From contig NZ_JAHKRN010000029.1 in assembly GCF_019396385.1 (NCBI RefSeq), positions 1-64,000 on the forward strand: 64,000 bases of DNA, read 5' to 3'. The translations under genes and the position numbers were made by a program. The notes below the pieces were generated by a model, which ran no database searches, had not been told where the DNA came from, and was given only the letters and a program-made list of their open reading frames with translations. Source of the stretch: Nonomuraea harbinensis (lineage in GTDB: Bacteria; Actinomycetota; Actinomycetes; Streptosporangiales; Streptosporangiaceae). This document shows, piece after piece, positions 33,017 to 41,498 of this stretch. Every line of letters begins with the position of its first letter. Within the stretch, counting starts at the first letter, position 1.

Positions 33017-33712
33017 CTAGTAGTACAGGCCAGGTACGACACGATACTCTCGTGTACCACCGACACTTTGGAACATACCCCGAGCCGCTGTGAGCATGTC
33101 TTCGCTCTTAGCGACTACTATGGAGATCAGGTCGAGAGGGACTTGCCCCAGCACGAGAACCTCGGCTGCGCGGCGGCTCTTGCGGTCCGTGTCGTCCGCT
33201 GTGTTGTACCAGTCGCGCTGGAGCAAGAGATCAAAGTCTACGAACGAGCCCAGCGTGGCCTCGTCTCTCGAGAACTCCACATACTGAGTTGCTGCGTTGG
33301 AGTCGCTAACGCACCAAGTCAAGCCTGAATCGATGATGTCCCCGAGAGCAGCACCCAGAAAAATTAAAGGCTCGCATCCTTCGCGATAGCTCTCGTGGCC
33401 ACGATGCATGACGTAAAGCATCGGAGATTTCGCGGCGATGTAGAAAGGAACGTGATCATTCACGTAAGAGGTTGGATAGTCATCATCGGGGTCAACGATT
33501 CGTTCCGCACGGCGAGCTTTGACGGCCGCGTTCGCGACGTCGCGCGTAGGCCGGGCCGCAGAGCCGCAGACAAGTCGACCTTGGCTCACGATCGCTTGAA
33601 GATTGCTGACGTGTGTGAAGTGCCAAACGATCCAGTCCCGTGGAGCATCGCGTCGGGGGCCCTTCCCGCCACGGGCGACGAACCCTGAGTCCGGAATGTA
33701 ATGAAGCTCCAC
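33017..33712 (-). CDS. darT: DarT toxin (DNA thymidine ADP-ribosyltransferase)
   Basis: 231 residues. DarT enzymes use NAD+ to attach ADP-ribose to thymidine in single-stranded DNA and stop replication. Family signatures: WHFTHVSNLQAIVSQGRL (30-47), VPFYIAAKSPMLYV (88-101) and RRAAEVLV with Glu184 as the expected catalytic glutamate. No truncation or loss of key residues is visible, so it should be active. ATG with upstream GAAGGGA. Operon order is toxin then antitoxin, as in known darTG loci, which defend against phages. Confidence 0.93.
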   Translation of the reverse strand: MELHYIPDSGFVARGGKGPRRDAPRDWIVWHFTHVSNLQAIVSQGRLVCGSAARPTRDVANAAVKARRAERIVDPDDDYPTSYVNDHVPFYIAAKSPMLYVMHRGHESYREGCEPLIFLGAALGDIIDSGLTWCVSDSNAATQYVEFSRDEATLGSFVDFDLLLQRDWYNTADDTDRKSRRAAEVLVLGQVPLDLISIVVAKSEDMLTAARGMFQSVGGTREYRVVPGLYY

Positions 33713-33870
33713 ATCGGTCCCTTCGGCGCGCCCATTCCTTCGCTCCTAACCGTGTCTCGTACAAACTAGCGCACCTCCCTGCGAAGCTTCGACGATCTTC
33801 ACAGCCTTGACCGCGTTTGCTGTTGCCATGACCCGAACACTGGTACCGGTCCGTCGATGCCGATGATCTG

Positions 33871-33895
33871 CCCGAGTTTCGCAGTTGGTAGGCAC
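33871..33895 (+). repeat. Left terminal inverted repeat of the IS
   Basis: Outer 17 bases identical to the inverted right end; the next eight differ at three positions. Confidence 0.85.
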
Positions 33896-34024
33896 ATGAG
33901 GCTTGATCGCCGGGTGTAACCGCTGGTCATCGCGCTGAGGCTGCTGATGCGAACGGAATATGTGGGCACACGACTGTTATCGATTCGCCTGCGCCAGCTG
34001 ATGCTCATGGTGGAAGATGCGGGC

Positions 34025-35767
34025 ATGTACCTGCGGAAGACGCAGCGGAAGAACGGCGACGGCAGCGTGGTCCGCTACCTGCAACTGGCCAACAACCGGC
34101 GGATCAACGGGACGACCCAGGCCGAGGTGCTGGTCAACCTGGGCCGCGAGGACAAACTGGACGTGGAGGCGCTGCGGCGCCTCGTCGCCTCGATCAACCG
34201 GTATCTCGGCGACGACGGCGACCTGGCGCTGCCGCTGGGAGTGCAGGCGGGGCCGCTGTCGGTGGAGGAGTCCCGGCCGATCGGGGCAATCTGGCTGCTG
34301 AACGAGCTGTGGCGGGCCCTGGACATCGACAAGGCCCTGGCCACAGTGCTGGGACCACGCCGATTCCGCACCGACATCGAACGCGTGATCTTCGCACTGG
34401 TCGCCAACCGGGCGGTGGCGCCCTCCTCCAAGCTCGCGGCGGCCGAGTGGGTGACCCACGCGGTGGCCGTGCCGGGCCTGGCCGCCATGGACAAGGACCA
34501 GGCGATGCGGGCGATGGACCTGCTGGTGACCGCGGACGCCCAGGGCCAGGTATCGGAGGCGGTGTTCTTCGCCGCGGCCAACCTGCTCAACCTCGAAGTC
34601 GACCTGATCTTCTTCGATACGACCTCGACCTACTTCGAGCGCGATGGCGAACCGGACGCCGATGAGGCCGGCGAGCAGGGGCTGCGCCGGTTCGGGCACT
34701 CGAAGGACCATCGGCGGGACCTGCCGCAGATCGTGATCGGGCTGGCCGTCACCCGGGAAGGCATCCCGGTCCGCTGCTGGGTCTGGCCGGGCGACACCTC
34801 CGACATGACGGTGATCGAGCAGGTCAAGGACGACCTGCGGTCCTGGCGGCTGGGGCGGGTCGTCACGGTCTGCGATTCGGGGTTCTCCTCTCGGGAGAAC
34901 ATGGCCTACCTGCAGCGGGCCGGCGGCCACTACATCTGCGGTGTCAAGATGCGTGAGGGCAGCGCCCAAGCGGTCGAGGCGCTGTCGCGTCAGGGTCGCT
35001 ACCAGGAGGTCCGCGACAACCTGCGGGTCAAGGAGGTCAAGCTCGGCTCCGATCCGGGACGGCGCTGGATCATCTGCCACAACCCGATCGAAGCCGAACG
35101 TGATCGGATCCGGCGCGCCCAGCAGTGAGAAGCGATCGGCGTGGAGTTGGAACGGATCGCCGCAGCCCGGGCCGCCGACTTGAAGAAGGCCCAGGCCAAA
35201 GCCGTCAAAGCGGGTAAGAAGCGGCCGGTGGCCAAGCCGTCGGACGCGCCGCATCGCAAGGCCGGATGCGCCCTGCGCGACCACCCGAGCCTGGGCCGAT
35301 GGCTCAAGCAGCACCCGGCCACCGGCAGGCTGTCGATCGACGCCGCGAAGGTGAACCGGGAGGCGAACCTGGACGGCAAGTACCTCATCGCCACCAGCGA
35401 CCCGGATCTGACGCCGGAGGACATCGCACTCGGCTACAAGAACCTCCTGGAGGCCGAGGCGGCGTTCCGCACCATGAAAACGACCTTGGACCTGCGGCCC
35501 GTCTACCACCGGCTCGATGAGCGGATCACCGCTCACGTGCTGCTGTGCTGGCTGGCCCTGCTGCTCATCCGGGTCGCCGAGCGCCGCACCGGGCAGACCT
35601 GGCGCACGATCAATCGCGAGCTGTCCCGCCTGCACCAAGTCACCCTGGCCGGACCCGTCGGCCGTCTCCATCAGACCACCAAACTCACCCCGGCCCAGGC
35701 GCACATCTACAAGGCCTGCGGGACGACTCCACCCCCAAAGATGAGCAGCCTCCACACCCCCGAATAG
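34025..35767 (+). pseudogene. IS1634-family transposase, interrupted by an in-frame stop
   Basis: One continuous reading frame from MYLRKTQRKNGDGSVVRYLQ to the end of the element, broken once by TGA at 35126-35128 (RRAQQ-stop-EAIGVELERI). No frame change occurs, and the position would fit a CGA Arg codon mutated to TGA. The DDE catalytic residues are otherwise present: Asp in FFDTTSTYF and Asp in VCDSGFSSREN before the stop, Glu in EAEAAFRTMKTTLDLRPVYH after it. The product that ends at the stop would lack the last catalytic residue, so the element should not transpose on its own. Start chosen by family N-terminus; the frame is open from 33947. Confidence 0.88.
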
Positions 35768-35868
35768 ACGCTGACCTGCGAAAACGCTCGACGTGGGCGT
35801 GGACACACGACCTCGTCAGCATCGCGTGCCTGTTCTCCCAGCTCATCCCGCACATTCACAAGATCCGT

Positions 35869-35893
35869 ATGCCCATCAACTGCGAAACTCGGG
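35869..35893 (-). repeat. Right terminal inverted repeat of the IS
   Basis: Inverted copy of the left end (outer part reads CAACTGCGAAACTCGGG on the plus strand). Confidence 0.85.
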
Positions 35894-36066
35894 AGGAACT
35901 GGTGGCGCGTATCCGGCTTACGGCGACGGACACCGACCTGTCGATCGGAGACGGCCTGGAAGTGAGCGGAACCGCGCTTTCGCTCCTCCTGGCCATCTCA
36001 GGGCGACGAGTGGCGCTGGACGAGCTTGACGGGCCGGGAACCCCCACACTGACGATGGCCGCTTGA
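35894..36066 (+). pseudogene. C-terminal remnant of a mycothiol-dependent maleylpyruvate-isomerase-family protein
   Basis: The frame leaving the IS right end reads ELVARIRLTATDTDLSIGDG, then LEVSGTALSLLLAISGRR and VALDELDGPGTPTL, and stops at 36066. This resembles the C-terminal domain of actinobacterial DinB/maleylpyruvate-isomerase-like enzymes, where a Gly/Ser-x-LLL-x-hydrophobic-GRR-x-LDxLxGDG pattern ends the protein. The N-terminal part is absent on the other side of the IS, so the gene was cut by the insertion and the rest deleted. Confidence 0.65.
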
Positions 36067-36168
36067 CAGTCTGCTTTCGGTGGGGGGTGCAACCCTCCGA
36101 TGACCTTGAGGACGAAGAGGCGGGCAGTCGAGTCGATGACCCGCTACCGTGCCGAGCTCGAGTGGGCC

Positions 36169-36453
36169 TCAAGCGGGCGAATAGGTGAGACAGTCCGCGG
36201 TGTTCTCCACATAGCCGACCGTGATGTTGGGAGCCTGGCACTCGAACTGGACGTTGTGCCGGCAGTCGGACATCTTGCATGCGCCGACGTGGCCCACGGT
36301 GGTGGGATCGCCGCCCTTGGCGGAAGTGCGGAAGAAGGTGTCGCAATGGGCATGGCGGATATCACCTACGGTGATGGCCAGTGCATGACACCTGCGGTCG
36401 GTGTTGTAGGCGCACGCATCCACTTCGCATTCGTTCACTACAGGCATCTTCAT
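36169..36453 (-). CDS. DUF1540 protein, two Cys-rich repeats
   Basis: 94 residues made of two DUF1540 units. The first is CEVDACAYNTDRRCHALAI with a distal HAHCDTF; the second is CKMSDCRHNVQFECQAPNI with TADCLTY. Four Cys per unit suggest a small metal (zinc)-binding protein; function is unknown. The ATG at 36453 is chosen because GGAGG lies 7 bases upstream; the frame stays open further but has no family similarity. It lies on the same strand as the phosphatase and B12-protein operon, 250 bases downstream. Confidence 0.85.
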   Translation of the reverse strand: MKMPVVNECEVDACAYNTDRRCHALAITVGDIRHAHCDTFFRTSAKGGDPTTVGHVGACKMSDCRHNVQFECQAPNITVGYVENTADCLTYSPA

Positions 36454-36704
36454 CGGAATCCTCCGGGACGTTGAAGTGGCGCCGGTGAGCGGCTTGTCGA
36501 AACCGCTCACAGATGCTGCCCCAGCTCCGGTGAGCCCACTCTGAGTCGTCATGAAGCAGGGTGAAGTTTTGCCGTATGCGTTGGCTTCGCGGCCTTTCTG
36601 GCGTTTCTGGGGTACGCAGCCAGACGTCATCGAGGGCGACCGTAGGCCGCGGCCCATCACTGTACGCACAAAGGATCTCCTTCCCCACCCTCAGTACCTG
36701 TTTA

Positions 36705-37808
36705 TTACCTCTGTCCATTTTCGCGGGGAGGGATTTCCCCTTCTGGAGACTCGCCCGCCTGCTGAGAGCCCGCCGTCGCCTCACGCCCCCGGGCCAGGGT
36801 GTTGAGGGCGTGCGGGAGGCCCGTGAGGCGGGCGCCCAGGGCGTCAAGTACGGCGGTCAGTGCGTGCGGCGTCGCGTCGCGCTGGGTGAGCGTCCATGCC
36901 AGCCACCTCGTGTAAGAGACGAACAGCTCGGGATCGTTCACGTACACGGCGGTGCCCAGGAAATCGACGGTGAACGCCACGTCCTCCGCGGTGAGGACGG
37001 GCGCTTCCGCAGGCCGGGGCCCGGTCTCGGGAACGCACCGGCTCAGCTCTTCCAGAGCGCCTCTGACCAGGTCTGGCTTGCGGTCGGTGAACAGGGCGTA
37101 CTCATGGGAGGCGAGATGCGGTTGCCGCTCGGTGCTCGGGCCGGGCGCGTGCCTCCGGGGCAGCGGCCCGGCGTCGAGCAGGTCAGCGGCGGCACGGGCG
37201 TCGGGCGTCCAGGCGTCGGCTCCCAGCAGGCGGGCGTAACGGCCGTCGGGGCCGAAGGCGGCGCCGCCCGCGAGCACGGGCGTGCCGGCCGCCTGGCACG
37301 CGCTGATCGCGGCGTGCGCAGCGGGCAGGCGGGTGGCGATCGAGCTGGAAAGCGCGACCATGTCCGGGGCCGTCCTGTGCAGGTGCACGATCAGGTGCCG
37401 GGTCGGCACATGGGCTCCTAGGTAGTCGACCGTCCAGCCGCGCAGCCGCAGCACCTCGGCCAGCAACCGGGTGGGGAAGGTGTGCCACTCGCCCTCGACG
37501 CACGCCACGCAGATCCGCCACTTGAGCGGCGCGGGACCGTGGTCCGTCGTGTCGATCGTGTTGGCGAGGACGGCGAGCACGCCCTCGTTGACGGCGGTCG
37601 CCATGTGCTCCTGGGCGACGGTGATGCGGTTGGCCGCCCACTCCTCGCCGATGCGTGCCTGCGCGACGGCGACGACGTCGAGGAGGAGGCGCTCCAAGGA
37701 GACACCGGCGTCGTGCGCGTCCTGCGCCACCTTTACCGCGGCGTACTCGTCGCCGGCCGTCGCCGCCGCCCGCAGCGCCTCGACGTACTGCTCCATGTCG
37801 TCCTTCAC
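36705..37808 (-). CDS. Stand-alone cobalamin-binding protein with CarH-type photoreceptor motif
   Basis: 367 residues. Residues 1-90 form the helical cap and carry W57-x9-E67-H68 (WAANRITVAQEH), the W-x9-EH motif that contacts the adenosyl group in the light sensor CarH. Residues 95-205 are the Rossmann-type B12 domain: GEWHTFPTRLLAEVLRLRGW with His109 as the probable cobalt ligand, LSSSI and a GGAAFG loop. Unlike CarH/LitR there is no MerR helix-turn-helix. A helical C-terminal domain of about 110 residues (235-345) is unassigned, followed by a disordered tail. The ATG overlaps the phosphatase stop by four bases, so both proteins are made together and probably interact. Confidence 0.88.
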   Translation of the reverse strand: MKDDMEQYVEALRAAATAGDEYAAVKVAQDAHDAGVSLERLLLDVVAVAQARIGEEWAANRITVAQEHMATAVNEGVLAVLANTIDTTDHGPAPLKWRICVACVEGEWHTFPTRLLAEVLRLRGWTVDYLGAHVPTRHLIVHLHRTAPDMVALSSSIATRLPAAHAAISACQAAGTPVLAGGAAFGPDGRYARLLGADAWTPDARAAADLLDAGPLPRRHAPGPSTERQPHLASHEYALFTDRKPDLVRGALEELSRCVPETGPRPAEAPVLTAEDVAFTVDFLGTAVYVNDPELFVSYTRWLAWTLTQRDATPHALTAVLDALGARLTGLPHALNTLARGREATAGSQQAGESPEGEIPPRENGQR

Positions 37809-39460
37809 GGCCCCGGTCCTCCGGTCGCAGCAGGGGGTGCCTCACCTGGGGCGCCGATGGCGACGATCGCTATGTCGTCGTGCTCACGGTCGCCCGCCCA
37901 TTGCAGCGCGAGCATCTGCACGTGTTCCGCCAGGGCGTTCGTCGGCACGCCGACGCTCCGCCGCAGTTCCTCGCGCAACCGCTCGTCGCCGAACCACTCG
38001 TCGCCGAGCGGCCCCCCTCTGGCTTCGATGACGCCGTCGCTATAGAGCAGGCACTTCTCCCCGGGCTGCAGGAGCACCGTCTCGGTGGCGCTGGTGACCT
38101 CGTCCAGGAGACCGATCGCCGTGCCGTGGGCTGTGGTGACGTCCACCCGGCCGTCGTCGCGCACGATCATCGGCGGCGGATGTCCGGCGCTGGTCAGCCG
38201 CAAGGCGACTCGCGTGCCGCGGCGCTCGACGCCGGCCAGCACGAGCGTGACGTAGCGGAGGCTCTCGCCGGCGAGCAGCACGTCGTTGAGCCGCTCCAGC
38301 ACCTGCTGGTGGTCATCGGCCAGCGGCAGCAGGGCGCGCAACGTGTCACGGATCTTCCCGGTGAGGACAGCGGCCTCCAGCCCCTTGCCGGAGACGTCGC
38401 CCAGCACCACCAGGGAGTGCCGCCCCGAGCCGACGGCCGGGTACACGTCGTAGAAATCCCCGCCGACCCGCGAGCTGCCGCCTGCCGCCCGATAGCGGGC
38501 CGCCACTTCGACGCCGTCCAGCTGCGGTATCACCGGCGGCAGCAGGCCGGCCATCAGCAGTTCGGTGATGGCCACCTGGTCGGAGTACAGGCGGGCGATG
38601 GAGATCGCGGTGCCGGCCCGTGCGGCGAACAGCCGGGCGAACATCTCCTCGCGGGGGGAGAACCCGGCCGTATGGCGCAGCAGGACGAGCGCGCCTACGG
38701 GCATGCCGTGCCCGGGTAGCGAGATCACGGCCGCGGAACGGATCCCGCGCCGCCGGCCGCGGAGCACCTGGCCGGGCACCAGGGCGGGGTCGATCCAGCG
38801 GACGGGCACCGGCGGGAACCCCTGCAACGCCTCGTTGAGCCCCGGGATCGTCAGCGGGTCGAGGTGTACGCTTTCGCGTCCGGCCTCGCCCTCCGAAGTG
38901 CAGAAGGCGAGCTCGTACTGGCGGCTTTCCAGCGGCATGACGACCAGCGCGGACTCGGCGAGATGCCGCACCGCCAACCGCGCGGTGGTCTCCAGGCAGC
39001 GGTCGAGGTTCAGGGTGGACAACAACTCGGTGGCGGCCTGCACCATGGACAAGGCGGAGTCGCGCTCGGCCTGCAAGGTCTCCATGGCCTGCTGCTGTCC
39101 GGTGACGTCGATCAGCAACCAGGTGACATGGCCGCCGTCGGCCCACACGGGATGCGCCTCGAACACTCGCTCACCGATCGGTCCGCGGACGGGCGCGCAC
39201 GCCAGGACCTCCCGGCCCGTCGTCAGCCGAGCCGAGAGCCCGCGTTGGGCTTCGGCGAGCCACGCCGGCCCGTCGTGGAACAGTGACCGGGCGGCCTCGT
39301 TCGCCTGTTCGACGGCGCCTGAGACGCCGGTCACCACCAGTGGGTACGGTGAGTCCTCCCCCAGCATGCCGATCCTGCCTCGTGCGCGATCGCTGTCAAA
39401 CCTCAACCGTACTGCCGGGATGTACATGGCTTTCTCGCCGGACAATTGATGTTGTGTCAT
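37805..39460 (-). CDS. PAS-GAF-SpoIIE (RsbU-type) protein phosphatase
   Basis: 551 residues. A PAS-like domain (about 32-122, ending LLIDVTGQQQAMETLQAERD) is followed by a GAF domain (135-290) and a PP2C/SpoIIE phosphatase domain (310-537). Metal-binding and catalytic motifs are intact: GGDFYDV (333-339), GDVSGKG (354-360), SDGVIEAR (474-481) and DDIAIV (528-533). Such enzymes dephosphorylate STAS-domain anti-anti-sigma factors to release sigma factors. Neither a STAS protein nor an RsbW-type kinase lies in the window. Start uncertain: ATG at 39460, or codon 12 (39427). Likely receives its signal through the cotranslated B12 protein and its own PAS/GAF domains. Confidence 0.92.
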   Translation of the reverse strand: MTQHQLSGEKAMYIPAVRLRFDSDRARGRIGMLGEDSPYPLVVTGVSGAVEQANEAARSLFHDGPAWLAEAQRGLSARLTTGREVLACAPVRGPIGERVFEAHPVWADGGHVTWLLIDVTGQQQAMETLQAERDSALSMVQAATELLSTLNLDRCLETTARLAVRHLAESALVVMPLESRQYELAFCTSEGEAGRESVHLDPLTIPGLNEALQGFPPVPVRWIDPALVPGQVLRGRRRGIRSAAVISLPGHGMPVGALVLLRHTAGFSPREEMFARLFAARAGTAISIARLYSDQVAITELLMAGLLPPVIPQLDGVEVAARYRAAGGSSRVGGDFYDVYPAVGSGRHSLVVLGDVSGKGLEAAVLTGKIRDTLRALLPLADDHQQVLERLNDVLLAGESLRYVTLVLAGVERRGTRVALRLTSAGHPPPMIVRDDGRVDVTTAHGTAIGLLDEVTSATETVLLQPGEKCLLYSDGVIEARGGPLGDEWFGDERLREELRRSVGVPTNALAEHVQMLALQWAGDREHDDIAIVAIGAPGEAPPAATGGPGP

Positions 39461-39507
39461 TTTTCGCCGCAGGACGCGCCGCGTAGCCCGGGTCGTCTTC
39501 GCGACTG

Positions 39508-39834
39508 TCAGGCGTGCTCGACGGCCCAGGCGCAGATGGCCGCGAGGGGTTCCTGCAGGGACCTGCCGAGATCGGTGAGGGCGTACTCGACGTGCTGCGG
39601 AACGGTCTCCTTGTGGACGTCACGGGTGATGAGCCCGTCCGCCTCCATGCCGCGCAGCGTCTCGGTCAGCACCTTCTGCGTGATGCCGGGCAGGCGGCGG
39701 CGCAGGCGGGCAGGCCGCTGCGGGCCGTCCATCAGGGCGTAGATCAGCAGGATCCGCCACTTGGCTGCCAGCCGCTCCAACGCCTGGCGGGTGGCACAGG
39801 ACTCCTCCAGCACGTCAGGGATCGTCAGGTCCAC
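39508..39834 (-). CDS. HxlR family transcriptional regulator
   Basis: 108-residue winged-helix regulator. The single HxlR domain spans nearly the whole protein: CATRQALERLAAKWRILLIY, then PGITQKVLTETLRGMEADGL and YALTDLGRSL. I prefer the GTG at 39834, preceded by GGAGG, over the GTG at 39864, which lies in a palindrome and lacks a binding site. Divergent from the MBL-fold gene; an 11-bp perfect inverted repeat in between is a likely operator. Cys near the N-terminus (EESCATRQ) is typical of the subgroup that senses thiol-reactive compounds. Confidence 0.9.
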   Translation of the reverse strand: MDLTIPDVLEESCATRQALERLAAKWRILLIYALMDGPQRPARLRRRLPGITQKVLTETLRGMEADGLITRDVHKETVPQHVEYALTDLGRSLQEPLAAICAWAVEHA

Positions 39835-39859
39835 GGGCGCCTCCGGCGGGAGTGGCAAG

Positions 39860-39929
39860 GGCACTTCAAAGTGCCTTCTGGGAGACGGGCGTCCCAGCCC
39901 TTACGTTCGACAGCACCGCGAACGTAAGG
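39860..39929. promoter_or_regulatory. Palindromes between hxlR-type gene and MBL operon
   Basis: Two inverted repeats in the divergent promoter region: GGCACTT-CA-AAGTGCC (39860-39875) and CCTTACGTTCG-N9-CGAACGTAAGG (39899-39929, both 11-bp arms perfect). The second ends 16 bases before the MBL-fold start and is the better operator candidate for the HxlR regulator, whose dimers bind spaced palindromes. Confidence 0.7.
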
Positions 39930-39945
39930 AAGAGAGACGCCGCCG

Positions 39946-40800
39946 ATGACGGACTTCCAGTGTCATGTCTACACCGCCGCAGAGCCAGGGATCTTCGCCA
40001 ACAGCTACCTGCTGGAGACGGACGACGGCGTAGTGCTGATCGACGCGAACCTGCTGGTCGCCGATGCCGAGGCCCTGGCCGCCCGCCTCGCCGCGCTGCG
40101 CAAGCCGCTGCTGGCCGCCTTTGTGACCCATCCACACCCCGACCACTTCAACGGGCTGCCGTACGTCGTGCCCGAAACCGTCCCCGTGTACGCCACCGCG
40201 GCCGTCGCGAAGGAGATCGAGCAGAGCGCCGACGCCAAGCGGGAGCAATGGCGGCCCGTGTACGGCGACCAGTGGCCCGACCGCTACCGGGTGCCTGAGC
40301 ATCTGCTCGCCACCGGCGACGGCGTCGACGTCGGTGGCCTGCGGGTGACCGTGCACGACATCGGCCCGGCCGAGAGTCACGCCGACTCCTACATCGTGGC
40401 CCGGAGCGGTGACCGGCGTGCCGCGTTCATCGGGGACCTGGCGTTCGGGTCGATGCACTCGTACCTGAGCGACGGCCACTCCGGGCACTGGCTGGCCGCC
40501 CTCGACCGGATCGCTCGCGATCTCCGCGGGGTGCCGCTGTTGCCCGGTCACGGGCCGTCCGGCGATGCTTCCATGCTGGACGCGCAACGCCGGTACCTGA
40601 TGATGTACCGCGAGACGATCGAACGGCTCGCCCGCGGAGCTTCCAGCCTCACTGACGACGACAAGCATGAGCTCACGCGCACCATGACGCGTTTCTCCCC
40701 CGACGCGCGGCTGGACTGGCTGGTCGGGCTGGGCGCCGACGCCGTCGCCGCGGAGCTGGCCGCCGACGACCGTGAACCGGCACCAAGGACGCAGCAGTGA
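39946..40800 (+). CDS. MBL-fold metallo-hydrolase
   Basis: 284 residues with the metallo-beta-lactamase fold. The metal motif HPHPDH (62-67) is present, followed by the distal ligands HADSYIV and GDLAF (Asp) and LLPGHGP (His). Such enzymes hydrolyse thioesters, esters or lactones; here the substrate may be an electrophile sensed by the divergent HxlR protein. Stop overlaps the next start as GTGA. Confidence 0.88.
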   Translation: MTDFQCHVYTAAEPGIFANSYLLETDDGVVLIDANLLVADAEALAARLAALRKPLLAAFVTHPHPDHFNGLPYVVPETVPVYATAAVAKEIEQSADAKREQWRPVYGDQWPDRYRVPEHLLATGDGVDVGGLRVTVHDIGPAESHADSYIVARSGDRRAAFIGDLAFGSMHSYLSDGHSGHWLAALDRIARDLRGVPLLPGHGPSGDASMLDAQRRYLMMYRETIERLARGASSLTDDDKHELTRTMTRFSPDARLDWLVGLGADAVAAELAADDREPAPRTQQ

Positions 40801-41441
40801 AGATCGGGGTCCTGGGAACCGGAGACGTCGGCCGCCGGCTCGCCTCCAGGCTCTCCGGTCTCGGCCACGAGGTGACGCTCGGCTCCCGTACGGCGGACAA
40901 TCCGGTCGCCGCCGCGTGGGCGCGCGAGCATCAAGGGCACCACGACACCTTCGCCGGCGCGGCCACCCACGGCGAGCTCGTCGTCAACGCCACCGGCGGG
41001 CTCGTGGCACTCGCCGCCCTGAAGGCCGCGGGGACCGCCAACCTCGACGGCAAGATCGTGGTGGACGTGTCCAACCCGCTGGACTTCTCGCAGGGCTTCC
41101 CGCCCCGGCTGGTCGTGCCCGCGGCTGGAAGCGTCGCCGAACAACTGCAGCAAGCCTTCCCCCGCACCCGCATCGTCAAGACGCTCAACACGATGCACAA
41201 CACACTGATGACCGATCCGGCGCAGGTCCCGGGACCGCACAACGTGTTCGTGTGCGGGGACGACGAGGCCGCCAGGGCGCAAGTCGCGGATCTGCTGAAG
41301 TCGTTCGGGTGGGCCGATCGGCAGATCCTCGACCTCGGCGGCCTGTCCGCCGCCCGCAGCGTCGAGCCCCTCGTGCTGCTCTGGATATCTCTCAGCGGCA
41401 CCCTGCGGACCTCGGACTTCAACTTCGCGATCCTCCGCTGA
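40797..41441 (+). CDS. NADP/F420-type oxidoreductase (Fno-like Rossmann protein)
   Basis: 214 residues. N-terminal dinucleotide fold MKIGVLGTGDVGRRLASRL with GSRTAD, where Ser-Arg suggests NADP(H) preference. The rest resembles F420H2:NADP+ oxidoreductase and related reductases: VVDVSNPLDF, RIVKTLNTMHNTLM. Cotranslated with the MBL-fold gene through a four-base overlap, so the two probably act on the same compound under HxlR control. Confidence 0.88.
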   Translation: MKIGVLGTGDVGRRLASRLSGLGHEVTLGSRTADNPVAAAWAREHQGHHDTFAGAATHGELVVNATGGLVALAALKAAGTANLDGKIVVDVSNPLDFSQGFPPRLVVPAAGSVAEQLQQAFPRTRIVKTLNTMHNTLMTDPAQVPGPHNVFVCGDDEAARAQVADLLKSFGWADRQILDLGGLSAARSVEPLVLLWISLSGTLRTSDFNFAILR

Positions 41442-41498
41442 CGGAGCGGACCCCTGCGCCGGCACACCGTCCCATCCGGTCCTGGAGAGGCTGATGGT

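Larger units (their letters stand above)
33871..35893 (+). mobile_element. IS1634-like insertion sequence
   Basis: A 2.0-kb element bounded by imperfect 25-bp terminal inverted repeats (33871-33895 and 35869-35893), identical over the outer 17 bp (CCCGAGTTTCGCAGTTG). It contains a single DDE transposase gene, broken by a nonsense codon. The flanking bases (ATCTG left, AGGAA right) do not form a target duplication, which suggests a deletion or rearrangement after insertion. The left side is the darTG island; the right side is the truncated C-terminus of another gene. Confidence 0.85.

Noticed and set aside
35141..35767. Separate second gene of the IS (two-gene element)
   Set aside because: It continues the transposase frame without shift after a single TGA and supplies the last catalytic residue, so one broken gene is the simpler reading.
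33865..35898. Target-site duplication flanking the IS
   Set aside because: Bases outside the inverted repeats (ATCTG and AGGAA) do not match.
29681..36066. Attachment-site duplication for the island
   Set aside because: I looked for a second copy of the tRNA-Tyr 3' end (GTTCGAACCTTGCACCTGCC) and found none in the window; it may have been deleted or lie outside.
37809..39945. Cobalamin riboswitch controlling the B12 protein operon
   Set aside because: No B12-box-like conserved sequence was seen upstream of the phosphatase, and the B12 gene starts within the phosphatase stop.
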